From Hyphomicrobiales bacterium (GTDB taxonomy: Bacteria > Pseudomonadota > Alphaproteobacteria > Rhizobiales > Phreatobacteraceae), in assembly GCA_017304475.1 (NCBI GenBank), contig JAFKKV010000013.1, positions 124,001-188,000 on the forward strand: a stretch of DNA of 64,000 nucleotides, read 5' to 3'. Both the position numbers and the translations under genes were made by a program. Under the pieces are notes generated by a model. That model was not told the origin of the DNA. It saw nothing but the letters and a program-made list of their open reading frames with translations, and did no database searches. Shown in pieces: positions 7,893-16,387 of this stretch (position 1 is its first letter; each line of letters opens with the position of its first letter).

Positions 7893-7900
7893 CCCGGCCG

Positions 7901-7923
7901 GCGGCCGGATTTCGGCCGGCCGC
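7901..7923. terminator. Hairpin between convergent genes
   Basis: GCGGCCGG-ATTTCGG-CCGGCCGC has perfect 8-bp arms, just after the permease stop and 18 bases from the SDR stop on the other strand. There is no T-run. Confidence 0.4.
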
Positions 7924-7940
7924 TCATGCGGCCCGCCGGT

Positions 7941-8870
7941 TCAGGCATGGGCGGTCTTGCCGCCATCGATCACCAGGGCGGCGCCGGTCATGAAGGCATG
8001 GTCGTCGGAGGCCAGCACCAGGGCGAAGGCGGCGATCTCGTCGGCCGTCGCCATGCGGCCGAGCCCGGGCACATTGCTGCGGGCCCATTGCGCGGCACCG
8101 GCGCGCCAGACCGCGTCGGGCACATTCTCCATGCCGGCGGCGCGGCGCACCAGCGCCGTGTCGGTGGTGCCGGGCACCAGCGCGTTGATCCGGATGCCTT
8201 GCGGCGCATAGTCGAGCGCGGCGCTCTGGACGAGACCGATCAGCGCGCGCTTGCTGGCTGAATAGGCCGAGCGACGCGCCTGGGTCGCGATGGCATTGGA
8301 CGAGGCGGTGACCACGATGCTGCCGCCGCCGCCCGCGATCATGTGCGGCACCTGATATTTGATCGACAGGAACACGCCCCTGAGATTGGTATGGGCGACA
8401 TCGTCGAACTCGTCCGCCGTCAGTTCGTGCAGCGGCTTCTCAAGCGTAATGCCGGCATTGTTGAAGGCGACGTCGAGACGACCATACTTGCCGACGGCAC
8501 CGTCGACAAAGGCCTTCACATCGCGTTCGGAGCGCACGTCGGCGCGGATATAGGTCGCCTCGCCGCCGTTCCAGCGAATCTCCGCCTCGACGTCCCGGCC
8601 CAGTTGCTCGCGCCGGCCGCAAAAGGCGACCTTGGCGCCCTCCGCGGCAAAGGCCTTGGCCGCCGCCTGACCGATGCCGGAGGTCGCCCCGGTAACCAGT
8701 ACGACCTTGTTCTCGAAGCGGCGCAGGCCGCTCGGCCGCTGCTGCGCCGGGCGCGCGGCCTGGCCGAGCGACAACCCGGCGGCGAGCCCGGCGACACCCG
8801 CGACCGTGCCGGCGGCGGCTGATACCAGAACCAGGCGGCGACTGCTGCCATCACCCGCTTTTTCGGTCAT
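7941..8870 (-). CDS. Short-chain dehydrogenase/reductase with N-terminal export or anchor segment
   Basis: A 309-residue classical SDR. The NAD(P)-binding TGATSGIG lies at residues 60-67, FNNAG at about 136-140, the catalytic serine at 190-191 and Tyr203-x3-Lys207 (YSASK). Unlike normal cytosolic SDRs it has about 40 extra N-terminal residues: SSRRLVLVSAAAGTVAGVAG is a twin-arginine-like, hydrophobic segment that could be a Tat signal or membrane anchor. The substrate is unknown. It is divergent from a TetR regulator, with tandem palindromes between, so it is probably the regulated target. Confidence 0.85.
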   Translation of the reverse strand: MTEKAGDGSSRRLVLVSAAAGTVAGVAGLAAGLSLGQAARPAQQRPSGLRRFENKVVLVTGATSGIGQAAAKAFAAEGAKVAFCGRREQLGRDVEAEIRWNGGEATYIRADVRSERDVKAFVDGAVGKYGRLDVAFNNAGITLEKPLHELTADEFDDVAHTNLRGVFLSIKYQVPHMIAGGGGSIVVTASSNAIATQARRSAYSASKRALIGLVQSAALDYAPQGIRINALVPGTTDTALVRRAAGMENVPDAVWRAGAAQWARSNVPGLGRMATADEIAAFALVLASDDHAFMTGAALVIDGGKTAHA

Positions 8871-8924
8871 ATCATGCTCCGCTTCCAGCTCAGGGGAGAT
8901 GCGAGGATATTTCCATCACCGATC

Positions 8925-8974
8925 ATCTTAACGGTGTTAAGATAGCAGTAGCATTCAAACTTAACAGTGTAAAG
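8925..8974. promoter_or_regulatory. Tandem TetR-type operators in a divergent promoter
   Basis: Site 1 is a perfect palindrome, ATCTTAAC-GGT-GTTAAGAT (8925-8943). Site 2, CTTAAC-AGT-GTAAAG (8960-8974), repeats its core with one mismatch. The cores are 33 bases apart, about three helical turns, on the same face of the DNA. They fill the region between the SDR (start 8870) and the TetR gene (start 8983), and site 2 abuts the latter's ribosome-binding region. This suggests autorepression and control of both genes. Confidence 0.75.
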
Positions 8975-8982
8975 ACCACGCA

Positions 8983-9654
8983 ATGATCGACCGCCCTCAC
9001 GATGCCCCTTCCCTGCCGGAGGCAGAGAGGCACGCGCCCTATCATCACGGCACCCTGCAGGCGGCATTGATCGCGGCGACCGACGAGATCCTGCTGGAAA
9101 GCGGGATCGAGGGCTTCACCTTGCGTGCGGCGGCCCGCCGCGCGGGCGTGTCGGCGGCGGCCCCCGCGCATCACTTCGGCAGCGCCGCCGGCCTGCTCAC
9201 CGAGGTGGCGATCCGCGGCTATGACGACCTCGCCGAAGCCATCAGGGCCGCCGCGGGCGCCCATGCCGATCCAGCGGCCGCCCTGCGGGCCATGGGCATC
9301 GCCTATGTCCGCTTCGCCCTGAACTATCCGGGCCGGTTCAAGCTGATGTATCGCAAGGACCTGCTGATCGCTGGCGATGCCCTGCACGAGGCGGCGCAGG
9401 CGAGCCTGCGGGTCGTCAAGGAGATGGCCCAGCGCTATCTCGGCAGGCCGCCCGAGGCGCCGCTCGACCGGCCGGCCGAAGCCCTGGTGCTCGGCTGCTG
9501 GTCCTCGGCCCATGGCTTTGCCCAGCTCGCCGTCGAAGGCCGGCTCGCCAGCCATGCCGGCTCCGTGGATGTCGCGAGTTATGTCGACGCGATCCTGCCC
9601 GAAGTGATGGCCATGATGTTGCCCGACCGGTCAGGGCGCGAAACGGCGAGCTGA
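8983..9654 (+). CDS. TetR/AcrR-family transcriptional regulator
   Basis: A 223-residue regulator. The N-terminal helix-turn-helix runs at about residues 20-65: HHGTLQAALIAATDEILLES, FTLRAAARRAGVSAAAPAHHF with the recognition helix at the end. The C-terminal half (FALNYPGRFKLMYRKDLL and ALVLGCWSSAHGFAQLAVEG) resembles the WHG/TetR_C_33 ligand-binding domain, where a Trp-rich pocket binds small ligands. The ribosome binding site is weak and next to an operator copy. It probably represses itself and the divergent SDR. Ligand unknown. Confidence 0.9.
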   Translation: MIDRPHDAPSLPEAERHAPYHHGTLQAALIAATDEILLESGIEGFTLRAAARRAGVSAAAPAHHFGSAAGLLTEVAIRGYDDLAEAIRAAAGAHADPAAALRAMGIAYVRFALNYPGRFKLMYRKDLLIAGDALHEAAQASLRVVKEMAQRYLGRPPEAPLDRPAEALVLGCWSSAHGFAQLAVEGRLASHAGSVDVASYVDAILPEVMAMMLPDRSGRETAS

Positions 9655-9870
9655 GACCCATGGCAATCTCGGGAATCTTACCGAGACCGGCCTGAGGTTT
9701 ATCCCAAGGGCGTAGGGAAGCGCTGCCGACTATGTCAGCCGATGCGGCGGAAGCGATGCGCGGTCTCGGCCGGCGGGGCCTCGCGGCCGGAAACGGGTCG
9801 GCCGGCGGCCACGCAACTTATCCGCGGCTCACGCATTGTTATCCCATTGCCTGCTGCTCGGGAGAGTTCC

Positions 9871-10350
9871 ATGAAACGCCATTTCGCTAGCCTCGCCGGT
9901 GCCACCCTGCTCCTCGCCGGTCTCGCGTTACCGGCTTCGGCCCAGGAGCGTGTCCGTGTCGGCGTCCTCAATTGCGACGTCTCGGCTGGTATCGGCATGA
10001 TCGTGACATCGCAGCGCGGCATCGCCTGCCGGTTCCGGCCGGATCGCCGCGGCCGCCAGGAGGTCTATGTCGGCCGCATTTCCCGCTATGGCCTGGACCT
10101 CGGTGTCACCGGCCGCGGCGTATTGGCCTGGACCGTGTTCTCGGCGGCGCCGCGCTACACGCCCTACCAACTCGCGGGGACCTATGCGGGCGCGGGCGCA
10201 GAGGCGACGCTCGCGGTCGGCCTCGGCGCCAATGCGCTGGTCGGCGGCTCGCGCGGCAGCGTCGCGCTGCAGCCCTTCTCGGTGCAGGCCCAGACCGGGC
10301 TCAACCTGGCCCTCGGCGTCGCCGCCATCGAACTGGCTCGCGCCCGCTAG
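9871..10350 (+). CDS. DUF992-family secreted protein
   Basis: A 159-residue exported protein. A clear Sec signal peptide (MKRHFASLAGATLLLAGLAL then PASA-Q) is cleaved near residue 25. The mature part starts VRVGVLNCDVSAGIGMIVTS and continues with CRFRPDRRGRQEVYVGRISR and GLDLGVTGRGVLAWTVFSA, the hallmarks of DUF992, a periplasmic family of unknown function common in Rhizobiales. The two cysteines could form a disulfide. ATG 9871 is chosen because it begins the signal peptide and has GGAG nine bases upstream; the upstream in-frame extension is not protein-like. It stands alone. Confidence 0.85.
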   Translation: MKRHFASLAGATLLLAGLALPASAQERVRVGVLNCDVSAGIGMIVTSQRGIACRFRPDRRGRQEVYVGRISRYGLDLGVTGRGVLAWTVFSAAPRYTPYQLAGTYAGAGAEATLAVGLGANALVGGSRGSVALQPFSVQAQTGLNLALGVAAIELARAR

Positions 10351-10383
10351 GGCGCTTGCCGGTGGTGGCCCTCCGGCCGCCGC

Positions 10384-10809
10384 CTATCTCACTTCGCCGA
10401 AGGCCTCGCCCGGCTCGCCCGGATGCATCCGGATCAGCCGTGAATCGGCGACCGCGGCCTGGCGGTGCAGCACGGCCTGCCGGTAGACCGGATCGCGCAG
10501 CATTTCGATGAAGGCCGCGCCGGTCGGATATTCCGCGATGAAGGCGATGTCCCAGCGTTCCTCCGCGGGCCCGATCAGAGTCAGATCGGGCCGGCCGATC
10601 CAGACCTGCCGGCCACCGAGCCGGCGAAACACCGGCCCGCTGTCCCGGCCATAGGCCCGATAGGCCTCGAGCCCGGTCGCCTCGCGGCCGTCGGGATAGG
10701 CCGCCTTGGCGCGCAACCGCACCAGGTTCAGCATGTGCACCGGCTGATCGCGCGGCAGATCCTTGAACAGCTGGAAGGTCTCGCGGGTGGGATCGACAAA
10801 ACCGGTCAT
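10384..10809 (-). CDS. DUF1330-family dimeric alpha-beta barrel protein
   Basis: A 141-residue protein beginning MTGFVDPTRETFQLFKDLPR, with ATG at 10807-10809 and TGGAG upstream. The DQPVHMLNLVRLRAKAAYPD segment and the later DIAFIAEYPTGAAFIEMLRD are the strands and helix of the DUF1330 (EthD/dabb-like) fold. Such proteins are small cytoplasmic dimers of unknown activity. An in-frame M six residues further upstream lacks a ribosome binding site. It converges with the DUF992 gene. Confidence 0.8.
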   Translation of the reverse strand: MTGFVDPTRETFQLFKDLPRDQPVHMLNLVRLRAKAAYPDGREATGLEAYRAYGRDSGPVFRRLGGRQVWIGRPDLTLIGPAEERWDIAFIAEYPTGAAFIEMLRDPVYRQAVLHRQAAVADSRLIRMHPGEPGEAFGEVR

Positions 10810-10851
10810 GGCAGGCTCCATTGCCAACGGCCTGCCTCGCCGACAGGTTGC

Positions 10852-11187
10852 CTATTTTGCGAATATCTTGCCGAGCGTCACAAGAACGGAATCGGCGGCT
10901 TTGGCCTCAACGGCGCCAAGATGCCTGACGAGCCTCGTTCGGTCGACCGCGCGGATCTGGTCGAGGGCAATCTCACCTTGCTTGCCATCGAAAGTCAGCG
11001 TCACACGCGAGGGCCAGCCTTTGATCGTGGAGGTCATCGGAGCAACCAGAACGGTTGCCAGGTGGCTGTTCATGACATCGGGCGAGATGACGACACAGGG
11101 GCGCGTCTTCCGGACCTCGGAACCGCGCGCCGGATCCAGCGAAACAAGGTGAACCTGGAAGCGGCGCGGAAAACTCACCAGGTCCAT
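10852..11187 (-). CDS. PemK/MazF-family toxin (mRNA endoribonuclease)
   Basis: A 111-residue protein of the CcdB/PemK fold. Hallmarks: FQVHLVSLDPARGSEVRKTRPCVVISPD, where the G-S-E and R-P-C-V-V-I-S-P blocks form the catalytic loop region, then ATVLVAPMTSTIKGWPSRVTL and ALDQIRAVDRTRLVRHLG. MazF enzymes cut free mRNA at short motifs to slow growth under stress. Its start overlaps the upstream antitoxin gene by 13 bases, as in standard modules. The length is normal and no active-site defect is seen. Confidence 0.9.
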   Translation of the reverse strand: MDLVSFPRRFQVHLVSLDPARGSEVRKTRPCVVISPDVMNSHLATVLVAPMTSTIKGWPSRVTLTFDGKQGEIALDQIRAVDRTRLVRHLGAVEAKAADSVLVTLGKIFAK

Positions 11188-11423
11188 TCCTGCTCATCGA
11201 AGTCGCTGGTGGACGTCTCAGGCCAAATCGCAGCGTCATCCACCGCGCTTGCCTTGCCGAAAGCCTCCTCCCAACCATCTCGCGGATCCGCGAAGGGCAC
11301 CATGACCAGCCGTCCGCCCTCGATCGTGACCTCGACGGCATCGGTAATACCGCACTGATCCAACACCGCCTTGGGGAGCCTGATACCCCGGGAATTGCCA
11401 ATAGGTACGACAGCGAGCTTCAT
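11175..11423 (-). CDS. MazE/AbrB-family antitoxin
   Basis: An 82-residue protein with a swapped-hairpin AbrB DNA-binding domain at residues 1-45 (MKLAVVPIGNSRGIRLPKAV, then VEVTIEGGRLVMVPF). An acidic C-terminal tail (WPETSTSDFDEQEWTW) would thread into the toxin's RNA-binding groove. ATG 11423 has GGAGG at proper spacing; a GTG one codon upstream is an alternative. It is the first gene of the toxin-antitoxin operon, overlapping the toxin by 13 bases. It should autorepress at the palindromes just upstream. Confidence 0.9.
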   Translation of the reverse strand: MKLAVVPIGNSRGIRLPKAVLDQCGITDAVEVTIEGGRLVMVPFADPRDGWEEAFGKASAVDDAAIWPETSTSDFDEQEWTW

Positions 11424-11454
11424 CACGGCCTCCGTGCCGGCAGGAGGCTACAAA

Positions 11455-11474
11455 GTAATTACACACCACTGGTG
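11455..11474 (-). promoter_or_regulatory. Candidate autoregulatory operator of the MazE/MazF module
   Basis: Two adjacent palindromes, GTAATTAC (11455-11462) and CACCA-C-TGGTG (11464-11474), lie about 32-50 bases before the antitoxin start, in an A/T-richer spot. This is the usual place for MazE binding. Confidence 0.45.
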
Positions 11475-11487
11475 ATGCAAGCGGCAT

Positions 11488-11991
11488 TCAAGGCGCCGGC
11501 TCTCCCGGCCAATCAGCCAAATGGTCTTCGAGCTCCTGCAATTCCGCCAGTTCGTGCTCCCAGGCGGTGATCCGGCCGCGCACCGAAATGCCCGCCTGAT
11601 GCACCGTCTCGGCGTCGCCCGAGACGAGCGGATGCCACCAGTAGAGATCATGCCCCTCGGCGACCAGGCGATAGGCGCAGGTCGGCGGCAGCCAGGGCAA
11701 GGTGCGCGCCTCCTCCGGCGTCAGCCGCACGCAATCAGGCACCTTGGCCTGGCGGTTGTCGTAGTCGGTGCAACGGCAGGTCTCGCCGTCGAGCAGCGTG
11801 CAGGCCACCGAGGTGAAGTGGATGGCGCCGGTATCCTCGTCCTCCAGCTTGTTCAGACAGCAGCGCGCGCAGCCGTCGCACAGGCTTTCCCATTCCGGCC
11901 CGGTCATGTCTTCCATGGCCTTGGTGCGCCAGAACGGCTCGGGTTGAGTTTGGTTCGGGGCGCTGTCGCCACCCGCGCGCCGTTTCATCAT
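11488..11991 (-). CDS. YcgN-family cysteine-cluster protein (UPF0260)
   Basis: A 167-residue protein with the conserved cysteine pattern of the UPF0260/YkgJ zinc or iron-sulphur cluster group: [36 protein letters not shown] and [20 protein letters not shown], then [20 protein letters not shown]. The N-terminal [18 protein letters not shown] is also typical. The start could be the first ATG (11991) or the next codon. The cofactor and role are not established for the family. It is divergent from the penicillin-binding protein gene. Confidence 0.9.
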   Translation of the reverse strand: MMKRRAGGDSAPNQTQPEPFWRTKAMEDMTGPEWESLCDGCARCCLNKLEDEDTGAIHFTSVACTLLDGETCRCTDYDNRQAKVPDCVRLTPEEARTLPWLPPTCAYRLVAEGHDLYWWHPLVSGDAETVHQAGISVRGRITAWEHELAELQELEDHLADWPGEPAP

Positions 11992-12150
11992 CTCGTCTCC
12001 GGAGGTCAGGCCCCAAGGCCCGCCCTCGCGCCGGATGGTAACCCTGTTGAAAGAAGGCCGCGAGCCCGGCCTGACGCTGTTGGCTCGCCCTCGCCGTTTC
12101 CGCTATGGTAAGCAGATCGTCAAGAGACCCGCGCAAAGGATGTTTCCGAC

Positions 12151-14337
12151 GTGACCGATTTTCAGCCCGGCGGCGGTCGGGGAAGTGCTGCCAAGCGCTT
12201 CTTCCTCGATCTCGACGCGAGGTTGACCGACGGGGCCTGGCGCCTCGCCGGCCTGATCGGGCGCAGTTGGGAAAAGCTCGCCGACCTCTCGGACCGCGTC
12301 CAGGTCTATGGCTGGAAGCGCGCCGGCGCCGAACTCGGCTCGGAGGGCATGACGCTCGGCGCGATCGGCATGGTGGCGATGCTGACGCTGGCCATTCCGG
12401 CATTTCGCGAGACCAGCGACGGCGACTGGCTGAAAAAGAGCGAACTCTCCGTGGTGTTTCAAGACCGCTACGGCAACGAGGTCGGCCGCCGTGGCATCAG
12501 GCACAATGATTCGGTGCCGCTGGACGACTTTCCCGACCACATGATCAAGGCGGTGCTGGCCACCGAGGACCGCCGCTTCTTCGACCATTACGGCATCGAC
12601 CTGATCGGCACCTTGCGCGCCGTGATGACCAATGCGCGTGCCGGCGGGGTCGTGCAGGGCGGCTCGACCATCACGCAACAGCTCGCCAAGAATCTGTTCC
12701 TGACCAATGAACGGTCGATCGAACGCAAGATCAAGGAAGCCTATCTGGCGCTCTGGCTCGAGGCCCGCGCCTCCAAGGCCGAGATCCTGAAGACCTATCT
12801 GGATCGCGCCTATATGGGCGGCGGCGCCTTTGGCGCCGAGGCCGCCGCCGAATATTACTTCGGCAAGTCGGTGCGCGACGTGACGCTGGCGGAGGCCGCC
12901 ATGCTCGCCGGCCTGTTCAAGGCGCCGACGCGGTTTGCCCCGCATGCCAACCTGCCGGCGGCCCGCGCCCGCGCCAATACCGTGCTCGACAACCTGGTCG
13001 AGGCCGGATTCATGACCGAAGGCCAGGTGTTCGGCGCCAGGCGCAATCCGGCAACTCCGATCGACCGCAAGGACGAGGTGGTGCCGAACTACTATCTCGA
13101 CTACGCCTTCGAGGACGTGAAACGGCTGGTGGCCCAGACCCCCGGCCTGACCGACCGGGTGCTGACGGTGCGCACCGGCCTCGACCTGACGGTGCAGCGC
13201 CAGACCGAGCTCTCGGTCGAGGCGATCCTGCGCCAATACGGCAACGAATATGGCGCGTCGCAGGCCGCTGTCGTGCTGATGGACGTGGACGGCACGATGC
13301 GCGCCATCGTCGGCGGCCGCGACTATGGCGCAAGCCAGTTCAACCGGGCGACCGAGGCCATGCGCCAGCCGGGCTCCTCGTTCAAGCCGATCGTCTATGG
13401 CACGGCCTTGCGTGAAGGCTTGATCACCTCGCGCTCGATCGTGGTCGACCGCCAGATCTGCCTCGGCAACTGGTGCCCGCAGAATTACGGCCGGAGCTTT
13501 TCCGGCCAGACCACGGTGATGTCCGCGCTGGTCCGGTCGATCAATTCGATCCCGGTCATCCTGACCCAGCAGATGGGCCGGGGCGATTCCCGGGTCGGCC
13601 GGCAGAAGATCATCGCGACCGCCCGCGAGATGGGCATTACCCGGCCGCTGACCGATTCGGCGCCGCTGCCGATCGGCGCCGCCGAGGTCACCTTGATCGA
13701 GCTGACCACGGCCTATGCGACCTTCGCCTCGGGCGGCAGGAGCGTGACGCCCCATGCCGCGGTGGAGATCAAGAATTCGCATGGCGAGGTGATCTGGCGC
13801 GCCGATCGCGACATGGCGCCGCCCCGCCAGGTTTTCACCCCGGCGGTTGCCACCGACATGAACTCCATGCTGGTCGGCGTGGTCGAATCGGGTACCGGCC
13901 GGCGTGCCCAGGTCGAAGGCGTGCAGGTCGCCGGCAAGACCGGCACGACCAATTCCTATCGCGACGCGCTGTTCATCGGCTTCTCCGGGCAATATGCGGC
14001 AGGCGTCTGGTTCGGCAATGACGACTATTCGGAGACCAACCGGATGACCGGCGGATCGCTTCCCGCGATGACCTTCAGCCGGGTGCTGACCGCCGCCCAT
14101 CAGGGCCTGGAGCGCAGGCCGGTCTTCGGCCAGCCGGACGCGGCCCGCCCGCCGTCCGGGGCGCCGACGGCGGCCCCGGTGCCGCTTGCCGGTATTCCCG
14201 AGCGGCCGCAGGTTCTGTCGCGGCGCTCGCTGACGGTGCTCGGCCGGATCGAAAAGCTGATGCGCGATGCATGGGATGCGCCGATGCGGCCCGGCACCGT
14301 ATCCTCCTCCGAACCGCAGGTGCGCGTCCTGCGCTGA
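12151..14337 (+). CDS. Penicillin-binding protein 1A family, bifunctional peptidoglycan synthase
   Basis: A 728-residue protein that polymerises and cross-links peptidoglycan on the outer face of the inner membrane. It has a cytoplasmic N-terminus, one membrane anchor at about residues 68-85 (LGAIGMVAMLTLAIPAF), and a family 51 glycosyltransferase domain (ATEDRRFFDHYGIDLIGTLR, GGSTITQQLAKNLFL). The transpeptidase domain has Ser409 in the GSSFKP motif, SIN (RSINSIP) and Lys596 in KTGTT. A Pro-rich tail follows. The start is GTG at 12151; an AAAGGA lies somewhat far upstream. It shares an operon with the DUF1214 gene 13 bases downstream. Confidence 0.95.
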   Translation: MTDFQPGGGRGSAAKRFFLDLDARLTDGAWRLAGLIGRSWEKLADLSDRVQVYGWKRAGAELGSEGMTLGAIGMVAMLTLAIPAFRETSDGDWLKKSELSVVFQDRYGNEVGRRGIRHNDSVPLDDFPDHMIKAVLATEDRRFFDHYGIDLIGTLRAVMTNARAGGVVQGGSTITQQLAKNLFLTNERSIERKIKEAYLALWLEARASKAEILKTYLDRAYMGGGAFGAEAAAEYYFGKSVRDVTLAEAAMLAGLFKAPTRFAPHANLPAARARANTVLDNLVEAGFMTEGQVFGARRNPATPIDRKDEVVPNYYLDYAFEDVKRLVAQTPGLTDRVLTVRTGLDLTVQRQTELSVEAILRQYGNEYGASQAAVVLMDVDGTMRAIVGGRDYGASQFNRATEAMRQPGSSFKPIVYGTALREGLITSRSIVVDRQICLGNWCPQNYGRSFSGQTTVMSALVRSINSIPVILTQQMGRGDSRVGRQKIIATAREMGITRPLTDSAPLPIGAAEVTLIELTTAYATFASGGRSVTPHAAVEIKNSHGEVIWRADRDMAPPRQVFTPAVATDMNSMLVGVVESGTGRRAQVEGVQVAGKTGTTNSYRDALFIGFSGQYAAGVWFGNDDYSETNRMTGGSLPAMTFSRVLTAAHQGLERRPVFGQPDAARPPSGAPTAAPVPLAGIPERPQVLSRRSLTVLGRIEKLMRDAWDAPMRPGTVSSSEPQVRVLR

Positions 14338-14350
14338 CGGAGACCGATCA

Positions 14351-14923
14351 TTGCGTACCGTCACCGGCATCTTCCTCGCCCTCGCCATCGGGGCCGCGAC
14401 CGGCCTGGGCCTGACGGCGGCTTCCGTCGGCCGCGGCACGGGCGCCGGCGTCCTGCATATCGGCCCGTGGCTGGCGACGCCCAAGGCCGGCACGACCGAC
14501 GCAGACCCCTATGCACGCGCCGTGACCGCGCGGCTCGGGACCTTGCCGCTGGCGCTGGCTGACGGCCTGGCGCTGACGGCGGAGGCCGACGAGGACGGCC
14601 GGACGCTGGACGGGCGCTGCACCTATCGCATCGCCGGGGCCATGCCGCCGGCCCGGTTCTGGACGCTCGGCGTGGTCGGCCGGGACTACCAGCCGGCCGC
14701 CCCGGCGGGCATACGCCAGGCCTTCACCAGCTACGAGGTGCTGCGCCAGGGCGACCTGCCGATCGACATCCTCGTCGCCGGCACGGCGCGCCCGGGCAAT
14801 TGGCTGCCGACCGGCGGCACCGAGCAGATCCGGCTGATCCTCCGGCTCTACGACACGCCGATCGCCACCACCATTTCCAGCAGCACGGCGCTACCCGCGA
14901 TCACACGGGTGGGATGCCCATGA
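14351..14923 (+). CDS. DUF1214-domain protein with N-terminal membrane segment
   Basis: A 190-residue protein with a TTG start at 14351 and GGAG eight bases upstream. The N-terminal RTVTGIFLALAIGAATGLGL is a membrane anchor or signal, followed by HIGPWLATPKAGTTDADPYA and YRIAGAMPPARFWTLGVVGR. The latter two, plus the C-terminal GNWLPTGGTEQIRLILRLYD, define DUF1214, a family of envelope proteins of unknown function. It overlaps the DUF1254-type gene by four bases (ATGA), showing translational coupling. The two domains are often fused in larger proteins elsewhere, so they probably work as a complex. Confidence 0.88.
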   Translation: MRTVTGIFLALAIGAATGLGLTAASVGRGTGAGVLHIGPWLATPKAGTTDADPYARAVTARLGTLPLALADGLALTAEADEDGRTLDGRCTYRIAGAMPPARFWTLGVVGRDYQPAAPAGIRQAFTSYEVLRQGDLPIDILVAGTARPGNWLPTGGTEQIRLILRLYDTPIATTISSSTALPAITRVGCP

Positions 14924-15492
14924 GACGGTTCCTGTTCGGCCCCGCCTTGTGGATCGTCGCGGGCCTCATTCTCGGCCTGGCGGTGCATATCCTGTCGGTC
15001 TTCGCCTTGCCGCGCCTGGCGCCCGACGATGCCCGCGCCCGGCTGGAAGGCGCGGCGGTGAACCAGGTGACCATGCTCGGCGCGGGTTCGACGGCCAGCC
15101 TGCCGCTCGCCGATCCAGCTTTCGAGACGGCGATCTGCCGCTTCGACCTCACGGCCGGCATCCTGCACGTGCGCGCACCGGTCACCTCTCACTACACCGC
15201 CATAGCGCTCTATACGGCGACGGGACTTGCCTTCGGCGCGATCAATGACAAGGCCGCGACGCGGCGGACCATGGACCTGTTCGTGGTCACCAGCGCGCAG
15301 CGCCGGGAGCTCGCCACCGGTGAAGACGAAACGCAGGCCGACAACCTGATCATGGTGTCGCCGACTTCGGAGGGTTTCGTGCTGATCCGCGCGCTGGCCG
15401 TCCAGCCGGGCAATGCGGCGCTGGTGCGCGACCAACTGGCCCAGCAATCGCGCTGCGAGATTCTCGCCGCCGAGCAGGTGCCGAGCGGTTGA
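14920..15492 (+). CDS. DUF1254-type membrane-anchored protein
   Basis: A 190-residue protein with an N-terminal membrane helix (FGPALWIVAGLILGLAVHIL) and an external domain: DPAFETAICRFDLTAGILHV, SHYTAIALYTATGLAFGAIN, and LIMVSPTSEGFVLIRALAVQ. The coupled DUF1214 neighbour and the fold pattern point to the short DUF1254 partner found in Rhizobiales. The four-base overlap with the preceding gene fixes the start at 14920. The biochemical role is unknown. Its position after a PBP1A gene hints at an envelope function (inference). Confidence 0.75.
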   Translation: MRRFLFGPALWIVAGLILGLAVHILSVFALPRLAPDDARARLEGAAVNQVTMLGAGSTASLPLADPAFETAICRFDLTAGILHVRAPVTSHYTAIALYTATGLAFGAINDKAATRRTMDLFVVTSAQRRELATGEDETQADNLIMVSPTSEGFVLIRALAVQPGNAALVRDQLAQQSRCEILAAEQVPSG

Positions 15493-15531
15493 TGCCCCGG
15501 CATGGCGGCATGCCGGCCTGGCCGCTTCGCT

Positions 15532-16356
15532 TCACTTGACGACGAGCGGCTCCGGCGTGGTCGGATAGTAGCGGGGCGGCGCCTGTTCGACATCGATCCT
15601 GCCGCGCCCGGCGGAGGCGACGCAGATCACGTCCATGCGCGCGATGTCCGCCTCGAGCGCCGCCAATTCGCGTTCCGCGAGCACCGCCTCCGGCTCCGGA
15701 GTGGCAACGAGCTGGGTGTTCAGGCTGCTCCGATAGGCTTGCACATGCTGCGCCAGCCCGTGCCGCACCCAATGGACCACCATGCGGTTCTCGGCGATCC
15801 GGTCGCGGCCACTGCGGATTTCGACGGCCGAGAGATTGGCGATATGGCCGATGGCGCCCTCGCGAATCCGATCGGCATTGGCCACCTCCACCGCCTTGGC
15901 GCAGAACGGCGCGATGCGCGACCGGTCGGCCCGCATATCATCGACCATGCGGATGAAGCGCGCCTTGGAGGAGCGATAGTCCTCACGGGCCAGGGTATGG
16001 CCGTAACCGCGCGGATCGGGATCGAAGCGCACGGGGTCGCCGATGCGGGTACGGCGGAGCTCGGCCCAGAACTGGTTCCAGCGGTCGAGCGGATGGGTCG
16101 GCATGATCAGCGCGTAGCCGAGCTGGCGCATCTCGCGCTCGGCATCGGTCCAGGAATAGCCCGACACCGGCTCGCCACGCTCGCGCGCCGCGATATTGCC
16201 GATGGCCGGCATGATCTCGTCGTTGAGCACATTGGGCTGGGGCCGGCCGAAATCGCCCGGCTGCGGACCACATCCAGCGAGGCTGCCGGCCATGGCCAGG
16301 AGGGTTCCCCAACGTGCCAGGCGATGCGCCGGTCGCGGCGGTCGATGGCCAGGCAT
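15532..16356 (-). CDS. Putative lipoprotein (hypothetical)
   Basis: A 274-residue protein. I choose ATG 16356 (AGAGG eleven bases upstream) because it yields a lipoprotein signal, LARWGTLLAMAGSLAGC with lipobox LAGC. A longer frame begins 24 codons earlier but hides the signal. The mature part contains NVLNDEIMPAIGNIAARERG, SWTDAEREMRQLGYALIMPT and a long charged helical region (REDYRSSKARFIRMVDDMRA). No family is recognised, though similar lipoproteins of this length occur in Rhizobiales. It should sit in the inner or outer membrane facing the periplasm. Confidence 0.75.
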   Translation of the reverse strand: MPGHRPPRPAHRLARWGTLLAMAGSLAGCGPQPGDFGRPQPNVLNDEIMPAIGNIAARERGEPVSGYSWTDAEREMRQLGYALIMPTHPLDRWNQFWAELRRTRIGDPVRFDPDPRGYGHTLAREDYRSSKARFIRMVDDMRADRSRIAPFCAKAVEVANADRIREGAIGHIANLSAVEIRSGRDRIAENRMVVHWVRHGLAQHVQAYRSSLNTQLVATPEPEAVLAERELAALEADIARMDVICVASAGRGRIDVEQAPPRYYPTTPEPLVVK

Positions 16357-16387
16357 GATGGCAAACCTCTCAGGCACTTGGTAACGG

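Noticed and set aside
12103-14493. A 796-codon open frame on the minus strand
   Set aside because: Antisense to the penicillin-binding protein 1A gene; the composition is that of a shadow frame and no motif is present.
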